Origin: JBMNCQ01 sp049366715 | GTDB lineage: Bacteria; Bacillota; Peptococcia; Peptococcales; BICA1-8 | Reading direction: 5' to 3' | DNA: 64,000 bases | NCBI GenBank assembly: GCA_049366715.1 | Contig: JBMNCQ010000007.1 | Coordinates: forward strand, 1-64,000 | Part shown: one piece after another, positions 53,964 through 62,900 of the stretch | Position numbering within the stretch: position 1 is the stretch's first letter | How the letters are laid out: each line of letters starts with the position of its first letter | Translations under genes and position numbers: made by a program | Notes under the pieces: model-generated | Told to the model about the DNA's origin: nothing | Database searches by the model: none | What the model saw: the letters and a program-made list of their open reading frames with translations, nothing else

Positions 53964-54482
53964 TTGGCAGAGCGTATAATCGGAAAGCTGGGGGATCCGG
54001 CTTTGCGTAAAGTTTGTAAATCTGTTTCCGGCGTGACTGTTCATATTATCAAGATCCTTGATGATATGAAAGAAACACTCGCGGCAGCAAATAACGGGGC
54101 AGCCCTGGCGGCTCCGCAGGTAGGCATTCTCAAAAAAATTGTTGTTATCGACAGTGGTGAGGGTATGATTGAATTGATTAATCCCGAAATAGTCGCAAAA
54201 TCCGGTGAGCAGCTGGGGGCCGAGGCCTGTTTGTCCATACCCGGTATCTGGGGCAGGGTCAAAAGAGCTAACTATGTTAAAGTAAAGGCCTTGAACAGAG
54301 CGGGGGAGGAGTTTGTCATTGAAGGAGAGGAATTTATGGCCCGCTGCCTGCAGCATGAGATTGACCATTTGAGCGGTATTTTATTTATCGACCATGTTTC
54401 TCCCGGGGAAATTTTTAACGAGGTCACCAATGACCCCCTAAACATTTATGAATTGCTAAAGGCATCTAAAGCAAATCTTTAA
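53964..54482 (+). CDS. def: Peptide deformylase (variant motifs)
   Basis: This 172-residue metalloenzyme removes the N-formyl group from nascent proteins. The three motifs are GAALAAPQVG (usual GxGLAAxQ), EACLSIPG (usual EGCLS) with metal ligand C89, and QHEIDH with H131, E132 and H135. Both first motifs have alanine where glycine is normal, so activity may be altered although all metal and catalytic residues are present. The start is TTG at 53964 behind AGAGGTGG. No formyltransferase gene is adjacent; a second deformylase elsewhere in the genome is likely. Confidence 0.85.
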   Translation: MAERIIGKLGDPALRKVCKSVSGVTVHIIKILDDMKETLAAANNGAALAAPQVGILKKIVVIDSGEGMIELINPEIVAKSGEQLGAEACLSIPGIWGRVKRANYVKVKALNRAGEEFVIEGEEFMARCLQHEIDHLSGILFIDHVSPGEIFNEVTNDPLNIYELLKASKANL

Positions 54483-54536
54483 GGCGTGTTTTCAGATAAG
54501 AACCGCACAAATTTTATAAAGAATTGAGGCGGGAAA

Positions 54537-54989
54537 ATGACCGTAAAATATGTGCATACCAATCTTGTTGCCCGGGACCGGAAAAAATTAGCGGAGTTTT
54601 ATATTGATGTATTTAACTGCAAGCCGTTATATCCGGAAAGGGACCTGGCCGGGCAATGGCTGGCCAAGCTGACGGGAATAAATGATGTCCGGATCAGAGG
54701 CATTCATTTAGAACTGCCCGGCTATGAAAATGGACCGACTTTGGAGATTTTTCAATATGAACCGGCTAATTTTAAAGAAGATGCTCCTCTGTTAAATGAG
54801 CAGGGATTCCGGCACATTGCTTTTCATGTTGCCGAGGTAGAAGAAACAGCCGCCCGGCTGGTCAGTAATGGCGGGAAAGTACTGAGTGAGATCATAAAAC
54901 AGGATTACGGCGGGCTTGGCTTATTAACAGTTGTCTATGCTCAAGACCCTGAAGGCAACTTCATCGAAATACAGAATTGGAGCAAATGA
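54537..54989 (+). CDS. VOC family protein (glyoxalase/dioxygenase fold)
   Basis: This 150-residue protein has two betaalphabetabetabeta modules of the vicinal oxygen chelate fold: YVHTNLVARDRKKLAEFY, then LELPGYENGPTLEIFQY; then RHIAFHVAEVEETAARL, then DPEGNFIEIQNW. Candidate metal ligands are H7, E64, H97 and E147, one per half motif. Members include glyoxalase I and many lyases. The substrate is unknown. Confidence 0.8.
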   Translation: MTVKYVHTNLVARDRKKLAEFYIDVFNCKPLYPERDLAGQWLAKLTGINDVRIRGIHLELPGYENGPTLEIFQYEPANFKEDAPLLNEQGFRHIAFHVAEVEETAARLVSNGGKVLSEIIKQDYGGLGLLTVVYAQDPEGNFIEIQNWSK

Positions 54990-55058
54990 TTGATTAGGTT
55001 AAGATAGTTGTGAATACCAAGATCACAAAGGCTTGGTGAAGGGATAGGAGGGAAGTCC

Positions 55059-55745
55059 ATGAAGATTCATTATCTACAGCATGTTCATTTTGAAGATGCG
55101 GCCAATATTGGAATCTGGACCGCAGAGAAAGGTCATCAAATGACAGGGACGCGCTTATTTGCCGGGGAGAGGCTGCCTTCGGCAGAAGAATATGATTGGC
55201 TGGTGGTAATGGGCGGACCCATGAATATTTACGAGGAAAATAAATATCCCTGGCTTACGCAAGAGAAAAGGTTTATAGAAAAGGCGATTAAGGAAAATAA
55301 AATTGTCCTGGGTATCTGCCTGGGAGCTCAGCTTATCGCCGACGTACTTGGCGGACAAGTTGTACATAATCAATATAAAGAAATTGGCTGGTTCCCTGTC
55401 TCCCTGACTGAAGCAGCGGCGAACCGCCCAAAGAACTATTCATTGCCTGAGTCTTTTATGGCCTTTCACTGGCATGGCGATACATTTGAAATGCCCCGGG
55501 GATGTACACGGCTGGCGGAGAGCGAAGGATGCGCCAATCAGGCTTTTGCGTATAGGGATCATGTTTTCGGGTTGCAATTTCATTTGGAATCTTCTCCCGC
55601 AAGTGTAGCAAATCTGCTAAGAAACTGCAGTGATGAAATAGTCCCCGGGAAATATATTCAAGAAACCGGCGCGATCTTAGGACAAAACTATTTTGCAGAA
55701 ATATATAAAACGATGACATTATTTTTAAATAATATTGCCGGGTAA
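55059..55745 (+). CDS. Class I glutamine amidotransferase
   Basis: This 228-residue protein has a GATase-1 triad: C87 in GICLGAQLI, H175 and E177 in LQFHLES. Free-standing GATase-1 proteins of this size are often annotated as GMP-synthase-like or as glutamine amidotransferases acting on unknown acceptors. GAGGGAAG precedes the ATG. No synthetase partner is adjacent, so the acceptor reaction is unknown. Confidence 0.8.
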   Translation: MKIHYLQHVHFEDAANIGIWTAEKGHQMTGTRLFAGERLPSAEEYDWLVVMGGPMNIYEENKYPWLTQEKRFIEKAIKENKIVLGICLGAQLIADVLGGQVVHNQYKEIGWFPVSLTEAAANRPKNYSLPESFMAFHWHGDTFEMPRGCTRLAESEGCANQAFAYRDHVFGLQFHLESSPASVANLLRNCSDEIVPGKYIQETGAILGQNYFAEIYKTMTLFLNNIAG

Positions 55746-55825
55746 TTTTAAATAATAATTAAAACGGAGAGACAGGAAGAAGGCGCAGGCTTTAACAGTC
55801 TTTAGTACAGCCGGCGGATGAGATA

Positions 55826-56332
55826 TTATTTGGTCAGTGCCTGGTTCCGGTCCGGGAATTTTAAGTATTTAATGATAAAGAAAGTTGCAATTAGCGACCA
55901 TAGATGGTAAAGCAGATAATAGGCAATTGTCGTATCATAAGTGCTGTATTTGGCTACCGTGGAGTCTAACGCGGGAACAAGGGCAAGCTGAAAGAACCAC
56001 ATACAAAATGCGATCCCGCTTAGTTTGATTAGTTTTTCTTCAGGACCCGTTGTTTTATAGAGGTATGCCGATAATATCCCGAATAAGCCGCCCAGACTAT
56101 AATTTGTGATGATTCCTACCACCCAGGTACCAGTATGCATGGATTTATTGGGGATATGTAAAATGAATCTTGCACCGTATTCCGTTATACTTAAGGGGAT
56201 TATCCCGGTAAAGTGAAGGGTTAAAGAAATTGTGGTTAATGCTGTTGTAGCAATTAAGCCTGCCAAAAAACCACAGGTCCATGTTTTGAACTTTACTTTT
56301 TCTTTAAAAGTAGCTTCCGGTTTATTTTTCAT
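55826..56332 (-). CDS. Small membrane protein, 168 residues
   Basis: This is a four-helix membrane protein (helices about 14-38, 66-86, 96-117, 130-155). The first helix is preceded by a lysine-rich stretch (KEKVKFK). I do not recognise the family. It is a minus-strand singleton between the glutamine amidotransferase gene and a DUF1648 gene. Size and helix layout loosely resemble the 181-residue protein at 485-1030. Confidence 0.6.
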   Translation of the reverse strand: MKNKPEATFKEKVKFKTWTCGFLAGLIATTALTTISLTLHFTGIIPLSITEYGARFILHIPNKSMHTGTWVVGIITNYSLGGLFGILSAYLYKTTGPEEKLIKLSGIAFCMWFFQLALVPALDSTVAKYSTYDTTIAYYLLYHLWSLIATFFIIKYLKFPDRNQALTK

Positions 56333-56493
56333 ACTTAATCTCCAGGGGGCGATCTATTAATTATTATTTATGAATCCCATTAAAATATGCACGGTAAAAA
56401 AGATAATTTTGTGAAATTCCTTGAGTCACCCCAAAGATCTGTAGAGGAGATCAAAAAGTGGAAAAATATCAAATATTTTAGGTGAGGCTGAAA

Positions 56494-57024
56494 ATGAAAT
56501 TTAAGAATTATCACTGGCTTATGATACTGCTGACTTTTCTTTGTATGGCATTTTCCGTATATTATCCCCTTAGTAACTATGCTGAACTGCCGGAAAGAAT
56601 TCCGACCCATTTTAACGGGGCAGGGCAGCCTGATTCATGGGCCCCGAAAAATATGGCTAACTTATTGACAGGTCAAGTCATTATCGTATTTACTTTATTC
56701 ATTATGGTGCCTATTGTATGGTGGATGGCAGCGGTAAGTGACCCAAGGAAAATAATCAGCGGTCCCCGGAAAAAAGTAGAAAAAATGAGTCCGGCAAGAG
56801 CAGAGCAGGTCCGGGAGACAGTAGTTTTTCATCTGCTGTTCATCATGTTTCTGGTGGCATTATTAATTATGACCATTTCCCGAGGGACAGTTTTAGTTGC
56901 TCTGGCGGAAAAGACAGCCATAGGCGGAGGTGTGGCCTTTATCATTGTTTTATTGGTTTCTGATGCGGTTTTTTTAACCTGGCGGGTGATCAAGCTGGTG
57001 AATAAGCAGGATTCCTGTAATTAA
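56494..57024 (+). CDS. DUF1648 membrane protein
   Basis: This 176-residue protein shows the DUF1648 signature LPERIPTHFNGAGQPDSW (about 32-49) after the first TM helix, then TM helices near 60-80, 110-130 and 140-160. Related proteins (SdpI family) act in immunity or as membrane regulators in Bacillus. ATG 56494 follows AGGTGAGG; the in-frame GTG at 56482 lies within it. A hairpin at 57060-57086 follows. Confidence 0.75.
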   Translation: MKFKNYHWLMILLTFLCMAFSVYYPLSNYAELPERIPTHFNGAGQPDSWAPKNMANLLTGQVIIVFTLFIMVPIVWWMAAVSDPRKIISGPRKKVEKMSPARAEQVRETVVFHLLFIMFLVALLIMTISRGTVLVALAEKTAIGGGVAFIIVLLVSDAVFLTWRVIKLVNKQDSCN

Positions 57025-57059
57025 AAATGCGGCTTAGTTAATCACGTGATATGCGCAAA

Positions 57060-57086
57060 AAAATTCCCTGTAACAGGGGAATTTTA
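57060..57086. terminator. Bidirectional terminator between DUF1648 and hsp20
   Basis: AAAATTCCCTG pairs with CAGGGGAATTTT across a 4-nt loop, with A/T-rich flanks on both sides. It sits between two convergent genes. Confidence 0.7.
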
Positions 57087-57107
57087 AAGCGGGAAATTCC
57101 GGAAAGT

Positions 57108-57551
57108 CTAATGAAATTCAACATCAATCCGTTTTTTCGTATCGGCCTGGAGTTTGGGCATATGAATTTCTAAGACCCCGTTCTTATATTTTGCTGTTAC
57201 ACCTTCCGCAGAAACCCGGGCCGGCAAGCTGATTGAGCGTTGAAAACGTCCGTAAAAACGTTCTTGGCGGTGCATATTTTCTTCTTTAAATGCGTTGAGC
57301 CTGTTTACGGTACCGCCGATCACTAGGAGATTATTGTCAATTGCAATATCTACATCTTCTTTTTTTTCTAATCCGGGGATTTCACAACTGGCTACAACTT
57401 CCTTTTCTGTTTCGTAAACATCAATACTGGGGTTGCCGAAATTCTGCCCGAGATTTGTTCTGAGCGCAGGAATTTCCGTTGTAAAGAAACGGTCGAATTC
57501 ACGTCTGATGTTTTCCAGCTGGCGTAACGGTTCGTAAGGGATTAAAGACAT
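57108..57551 (-). CDS. Hsp20/alpha-crystallin family small heat shock protein
   Basis: This 147-residue chaperone has an alpha-crystallin domain: PSIDVYETEKEVVASCEIPG (about 41-60), then a GVLEIHMPK motif (about 125-133) with the conserved G-V-L, and a C-terminal tail ending KKRIDVEFH. It holds unfolding proteins without ATP. The ATG at 57551 has GAGGAGG upstream. No CIRCE or other heat-shock operator is visible by eye. Confidence 0.9.
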   Translation of the reverse strand: MSLIPYEPLRQLENIRREFDRFFTTEIPALRTNLGQNFGNPSIDVYETEKEVVASCEIPGLEKKEDVDIAIDNNLLVIGGTVNRLNAFKEENMHRQERFYGRFQRSISLPARVSAEGVTAKYKNGVLEIHMPKLQADTKKRIDVEFH

Positions 57552-57764
57552 ACTGCCAAACCTCCTCGCTAAGATTTATCATTTGCTACGTGTTAGAGTA
57601 CCCAATGCGAGAATATCTATTCAACAGCAGGCAATTTACAGGAGAGAAATTTTGGCTATGGCCAGAGCTGCTTTTATGTAGTATAATTGTTTATTGTAAT
57701 AGTTAAAATGTGTGCGGAGGTGTGTGGGGGAAGTAGGCAGGATAAGCAGAAAAGTGATTATCAT

Positions 57765-57839
57765 GCTGATGTGGCTCAGTGGTAGAGCAGCGCACTCGTA
57801 ATGCGCAGGTCGCCGGTTCAAATCCGGCCATCAGCTCCA
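57765..57839 (+). tRNA. tRNA-Thr (anticodon CGT)
   Basis: The sequence folds as a 75-nt tRNA with a perfect acceptor stem (GCTGATG against CATCAGC), a D-loop (GTGGTAGAGCAG with the D-arm), an anticodon loop reading CT-CGT-AA inside stem GCGCA/TGCGC, and a T-arm with GTTCAAATC. The 3' CCA is encoded. Anticodon CGT reads ACG threonine. Its 3' half is duplicated at 58826-58862, which makes this an integration target. Confidence 0.95.
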
Positions 57840-57840
57840 A
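57804..57840 (+). repeat. Attachment-site copy 1 (tRNA 3' half)
   Basis: This 37-base segment, from the anticodon stem 3' side to just beyond CCA, is repeated at 58826-58862 with a single difference (CAGC against CGGC in the acceptor stem). Such a duplicate is the normal product of site-specific integration into a tRNA. Confidence 0.8.
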
Positions 57841-57845
57841 GTGAT

Positions 57846-57890
57846 AAGCTGCATTTTTGTTGGTAGTAAACCAATGAAATGCAGCTTTTT
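57846..57890 (+). terminator. Terminator downstream of tRNA-Thr
   Basis: AAGCTGCATTT pairs with AAATGCAGCTT (11 bp) across a 20-nt loop, followed by TTTTT. It would end the tRNA transcript. Confidence 0.8.
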
Positions 57891-57959
57891 CATATCTAAA
57901 ACAGCCTTTATCTTTGTAGTACCCAAGTTGCTGCATTTTTGCGTTGAGGAGGATTTGAA

Positions 57960-58211
57960 ATGAGTAAACAGATTACCACTATTCCTGCAAAAGACAATTG
58001 GTCGGATAAAAGGTTAAAGGTTGCTGCCTATTGTCTTGTCAGTACAGAGTATGGGGAACAAAGATAAAGTATAAAGTCACAAATAGCTTACTATACGCAA
58101 AAAATCTGTAATAATCCGGATTGGGATTTTGCCGGTATTTACGCTGAGCAGGAATCTGGTACAAGAGTAGATAAGAGAGATGAAGTTCAGCGATTAATGA
58201 AAGACGGCTAA
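57960..58211 (+). pseudogene. Serine recombinase (resolvase domain), disrupted
   Basis: The frame starts at ATG 57960 after GAGGAGG and reads LKVAAYCLVSTEYGEQ (catalytic serine S28; the usual arginine of the CRVST motif is leucine), then hits an in-frame TAA at 58065. The same frame continues with NNPDWDFAGIYAEQESGTR and DKRDEVQRLMKD before a second stop at 58211. The remaining parts of a large serine recombinase are missing. This is a dead integrase remnant inside the tRNA-bounded element. Confidence 0.8.
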
Positions 58212-58327
58212 AAGAATTAAGCGTAGAATATGCAAAAAGCAGGATGAAAAGCCTTTCGGCGCCAATATCATAGAACAGTTGGCAGAAATGATTCCTGCCC
58301 TTGCGGTAGCGGCAAAAAATATAAGAA

Positions 58328-58798
58328 GTGTTGCTTGCAAGGGATGAGCAACAGGTCATACTCCATGATAGCTATGACGTGCTTCCTTTTGAAGTTAAGA
58401 CGATCAAAATAGAGCGCATCTTCGCGGACAAGATTCTGGCGGCTGAATTTTATTATCAGCGGCAAATGCTATTTGATGGAGCAAAGCATTTATACGATCT
58501 GACTTTGATGATGAAAACCGAAAGAATTTCTACCCTTCTTACCCGGCGAGATAAATTTCATAAAATGCTTGAATGTAAGCGGCGTGAGGAACAAAACAGA
58601 ATCGGCAGCGACTTGGCGAATAAGTCTTTTGCTGATTTTCTGCTTTTTAAAGCCTTTGAAACTGACGCCAAGCTTCAGGTGACTTTTGCGGAAATGCAGA
58701 AAGTTTACATTTTTAACGATGCAGACATAATCCCATTTTCGGAAGTAATAAAGCAGATGGATAACCTTTACACGATAATGCACGGGCTGGACAGTTAA
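58328..58798 (+). pseudogene. Truncated AbiEii-like nucleotidyltransferase toxin
   Basis: This 156-residue frame carries the C-terminal half of an AbiEii/AbiGii-type protein: [20 protein letters not shown], then FDGAKHLYDLTLMM, then RREEQNRIGSDLANKS. The N-terminal nucleotidyltransferase GSxxRGT active-site region is missing, and a TAA lies two codons before the GTG start. A preceding frame (58209-58345) seems unrelated or frameshifted debris. AbiE systems are type IV toxin-antitoxin phage-defence modules; no antitoxin (AbiEi) is present. It is probably non-functional. Confidence 0.65.
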
Positions 58799-58825
58799 AT
58801 GAATTTATACTACCTTGCGAACAGC

Positions 58826-58862
58826 CGCAGGTCGCCGGTTCAAATCCGGCCATCGGCTCCAA
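58826..58862 (+). repeat. Attachment-site copy 2 (partial tRNA-Thr)
   Basis: This is the second, one-mismatch copy of the tRNA-Thr 3' half. It lacks the 5' half, so it is not a tRNA gene. Together with copy 1 it bounds a 1-kb element remnant. Confidence 0.8.
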
Positions 58863-58879
58863 AATTTTAGATAGTTATA

Positions 58880-58916
58880 GATGCCATGCGGTCAAAGCCG
58901 CATGGCATCGGCCTTT
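58880..58916 (+). terminator. Strong hairpin terminator beyond the att copy
   Basis: GATGCCATGCGG (58880-58891) pairs perfectly with CCGCATGGCATC (58898-58909) across a 6-nt loop, and GGCCTTTTT follows. A short open frame reading GVNGYEVGSDGVRKAK continues through the hairpin to TAA at about 58977 and looks like debris of another gene. Confidence 0.7.
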
Positions 58917-59053
58917 TTGGGCGCACCGGGGTGAACGGCTATGAGGTGGGTTCCGATGGTGTAAGAAAAGCAAAATAACTGCAAGAGAGCGCCCGCATAT
59001 TGCGACAGTCCCTCCACAATATACAAATTGCTTTCGATGCAGGCTCTGAATGG

Positions 59054-59692
59054 TTAGACGTTGTTATTTGTTTGAGAGCATATTCCCTCCAAAAGCAACA
59101 GGCAATGCTCCTCTGCTTGCTCTTTCAAATTAAAGTCGGGATAGCGGACACACCATTCATAGCTGATGCCCCGAAATGCCATCACAAAATGTCGGGAAAG
59201 GGCTTCCGCCGTTAAAGTGCTCTTAACCTCCCCCCGCCGGATCCCTTTCTCCAGTACACCATGAAACAGCGCATAAAGTTCTCTGTTGTAACCTTTCACC
59301 GCTTCGGTATCCACGGTTCCGGCCAGCAGCATTTGGTAAACCTTTTTCATATTTTCATAGCCGATGGTATTCAAAAGCGTTTCTGCTATTTTTTGAGTTA
59401 GCGCAAGGAGTACCTCTGAAGCTGGCATATCAGCGGGTAGCGTTTCTAAAAAGGTTTTGTAATCCGTGTCGGCTCGGGTTGCGTAGTCGGCAATCAAAAT
59501 GGCGATCAGCGCATCCTTGGACTCGAAGTGTACATAAAAAGCACCCTTGGTGATACCGGCCTCGTCGGTGATGTCTTCTACGTTAACATCGGAGAAATTG
59601 CGCTCTGTAAATAACCTTTCCGCAATCTCATATAGCTTCTTTTTCGTTTCGGCTCCCTGCGCCTTCCGCTTGCCGAGTTTTTTCTCTCTCAT
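59054..59692 (-). CDS. TetR family transcriptional regulator
   Basis: This 212-residue regulator has a TetR_N helix-turn-helix (about 18-65; FSDVNVEDITDEAGITKGAF, then YVHFESKDAL) and an all-helical ligand-binding C-terminal domain. AGGAGTGG precedes the ATG at 59692. It is divergent from the GLUG-repeat gene, with palindromes in the shared intergenic region, so autoregulation and control of the big gene are both plausible. The gene shares the accessory-region base composition. Confidence 0.85.
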   Translation of the reverse strand: MREKKLGKRKAQGAETKKKLYEIAERLFTERNFSDVNVEDITDEAGITKGAFYVHFESKDALIAILIADYATRADTDYKTFLETLPADMPASEVLLALTQKIAETLLNTIGYENMKKVYQMLLAGTVDTEAVKGYNRELYALFHGVLEKGIRRGEVKSTLTAEALSRHFVMAFRGISYEWCVRYPDFNLKEQAEEHCLLLLEGICSQTNNNV

Positions 59693-59742
59693 ATTTCCAC
59701 TCCTCTATTGAATTTTTCAAAAAAAATCAGTATAATAAATTA

Positions 59743-59777
59743 GGTTAGTGAACCAATTTAGTGAACGCGGTTACTAA
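59743..59777. promoter_or_regulatory. Candidate TetR operator
   Basis: Two adjacent palindromic elements contain the direct repeat TTAGTGAAC: GGTTAGTGAACC (59743-59754) and TTAGTGAACGCGGTTACTAA (59758-59777, imperfect). They lie in the 227-base intergenic region between tetR and the GLUG-repeat gene. Binding is inferred from symmetry and position. Confidence 0.5.
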
Positions 59778-59919
59778 TTTAGAGTATAGCACCTGTCAGG
59801 CTTAAATTCAAGTAGTCAGGCTGAAATAGTTACACTTCTTCGAATTCTGCCTGACAAAGTATGCAGTGCAATTTGTAGATTCAATAGGAGTTTTCATTAT
59901 AAGAAATGGAGGAAATGGT

Positions 59920-62900
59920 ATGAGCAGACACAAAACAAAGCAAAGGCTCACGGCTATGATGCTGTCCGTCATCATGGTTGTGGGTATGATGCCTGTCTCG
60001 GCGCAGGCTGAAACCGGCACATTTCCCATTGGCACAAGTGGTGAGATTACCGCTTGTGAGGCATTGGGGTCGGACATTGCAATGCGGCGTATGCCGCTTG
60101 GTACATCCGAAAAGGATTTGGAGTTGCCGGATACCCTGACGGCGACGATACAGATTGCAGCTTTAGAAGAAGAACCGGTGTTGGACTCCGGAGAAACTGA
60201 TGCGGAGCCGGACAGCGCCGATACGGCAAGCGGGTCAGCGATTGGCATTGATGAAAAAGATGATACCGGAGCTGGCGTAGAGGCTGAAATTGCCTCTTCC
60301 TCCGATGCGCAAGAAGATGGGGAGCGCTTCGAAGCCGAGCCAATGGAGAAAACCGTGGACAGCACAGATGAAATTACCGTTCCCCTGCCTGCCACATGGG
60401 CTTCATCACCGGAATACGACGGCGAAGCGGCAGATACATATATTTTCACGCCCGAGTTACCGGAGGGATTTACCCCGGCCGGCGGCGTGGAAGTCCCGGC
60501 AATCACTGTGGCCGTGGGTGCGGCTGCCCCTACAGGCACAGTCACGGCCTTTGACGTGCTGCCCGAGGATGTTCGCTGGCAAAACACCACCGCACCGGAG
60601 TTCCCGGAAACGGTAGGCGGCACCGTGGAGGGCAAGGCTGTTCAAATCCCGGTGACATGGGAGGCCGGCCATGATTATGATACAGAATATCCCCAGCGGG
60701 GGCTGTATGTGTTCACCGCCGTTTTGAGCGAAGGATATGGAATTGGGGACGGCGTGGAACTTCCCCGCATGACGGTGTTCATACCCGTTAGTGCAAGGCG
60801 TATGGCGGCGCGCAGGGCGGGCGGCGGCACAACAGACAGCCCGCTGGAAATCACCACTGCGGCGCAGCTTGCCGAGATTGCCACGCTGGTGAATGCCCGC
60901 GAAAATGGATTGGAGCTGTTTTTGTTCAACGATGCGGATGCGCACATTATGCTGGAGCTGCAAAACGACATTGACCTCTTGGCATACTCCAAAGGCAAGG
61001 GTTGGATGCCCATTGGCACAAGCGGATGTCCCTTTGGCGGCGTCTTTGACGGCGGCGGCAACCGTATTACGGGGCTGTATATCAACCGCACTGAGCATTT
61101 TCAGGGATTGTTTGGCTGTGTCGGCAGCGGCGGAACGATACGGAATATTGGCGTGGAGAATGTCAACATTACCGGCGGTAATTATGTCGGCGGCGTGGCG
61201 GGATACTCCGATGGTATGGCGGAAAACTGCTACAGTACCGGTACTGTAGCCGGCGCAATGGGAAGCGGCGGTGTGGTGGGTCATGTGTATTCCGGTACAG
61301 TGCAAAACTGTTACAACACCGGCACTGTCTCCGGCATTGCCAATGTCGGCGGCGTGGTCGGCACGGCGTCTGACGGAACACTGATCAACTGCTATAGCAC
61401 CGGCGATATCTCCGGTACCGATGATATCGGTGGTGTGATGGGGTATCTCTCCGGCGGAACGGTGCAAAATTGCGCCGCACTGAATCCTTCGGTCAGCGGC
61501 ACAAACAAAGTGGGGCGCGTAGCGGGGCATACCGATGGCGGCACACTTTCCGGTAACATCGCCTTTTCCGGAATGACGGTGACGCAGGATGACAGCGCAA
61601 AAACGCCTGTTGAGGGTGCGGATCAGGTGGACGGTGAATCCAAAACAGCCGCCGGCATCAGGGCAGCAGGCTTCTTTGAAGCGCTGTTTGACAATGACAC
61701 GGCGTGGATATACGCAGTTGGTGAGTTGCCTGGCTTCGGTGCAACGCTTGATATGCCGGAGTATATTGTGGACGGCAACGATTCGAACTTCTACGGCATG
61801 GGCACAAGCGAGAACCCCTACCAGATTATGACCGCTGCTGACCTTGCCCAGCTGGCGGCACTGGTGAATTCGGGAGATGCAGATTACAGCAACAAACACT
61901 ATAGATTGCTGAACGACCTTGACCTTTCCGGCTATGCAAGCGGAGGTGGTTGGACACCTATTGGCAATGAGACCAACTGTTTCAACGGGACCTTTGACGG
62001 TGGCGGACATAAGGTTACCAACCTAACTATCCAACGTATCGACACGGATTATCAGGGATTGTTTGGCTGCATTGGCGGTGGCGGTACGATTAAAAAGCTT
62101 GGGGTGGTGGATGCCAGCATTACCGGAACCCAGCATATCGGCGGCGTGGTAGGCAAGGTTCACGGTGGCACAGTGCAAAATTGTTACAGCAGCGGTCGTA
62201 TCTCAATGGATTACTTCTCCAGTCAATATGTAGGCGGAGTGGCGGGAAGCGTTGAGGAAGGTGGCGCGATAGAAAACTGCTACAGTACTTCCGCCGTTGG
62301 GGGCACGAGGATAGTCGGCGGTGTAGTGGGATTCCTTGGCGGCTCCGGCACAGTACAAAACTGCTACAGCACCGGCAGCATCGGCAGCGGCGACAGCGGC
62401 AGCAGTAGACAACACAGCGGTGGTGTGGTGGGATATTTCCGCAACGGAGTAGTAAAAAATTGTGCCGCGCTGAACTCATTGGTTTTCTCCGAAAGCACTG
62501 CAGGACGCGTGGTAGGCTATATTGACATCAGTAGTGATCTTTCGGGCAACATCGCCTTTGGCGGTATGATAGTCAAAGACGATACGGTATCCGGGGGCAC
62601 GCTGACAGATAATAACGGTGCCGACAAATCCGCCGCCGAAATCAGTGCGGAGGGCTTCTTTGAGACCCTGTTTGCCAATGATACGGTATGGACATATGCG
62701 CAAGGCAAGCTGCCCGGTTTTGGCACGGCGACAGATATGCCGGCACATCTGCTCCCAGCGGGTACGAGTCTCTTTGAGGGCGATGGTATGAGCGATAATC
62801 CCTACCTCATTAAAACCGCCGCAGACCTTGCCTTACTGGCAGAGCTGGTGAATAAGCACGCCGTTGCTTATGCGCAAGAGAATGTCCACTACAAGCTTGA

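Noticed and set aside
58826..58862. Second tRNA gene
   Set aside because: Only the 3' half is present; the D-arm and anticodon are missing, so it is an attachment-site duplicate, not a tRNA.
60457..62010. 517-codon minus-strand open frame, and neighbouring minus-strand frames at 59808-60635, 62120-62479 and 62476-62748
   Set aside because: These are opposite-strand shadows of the GLUG-repeat gene, caused by its C/G-ending codons and glycine/serine/asparagine-rich repeats. They lack ribosome binding sites and family motifs.
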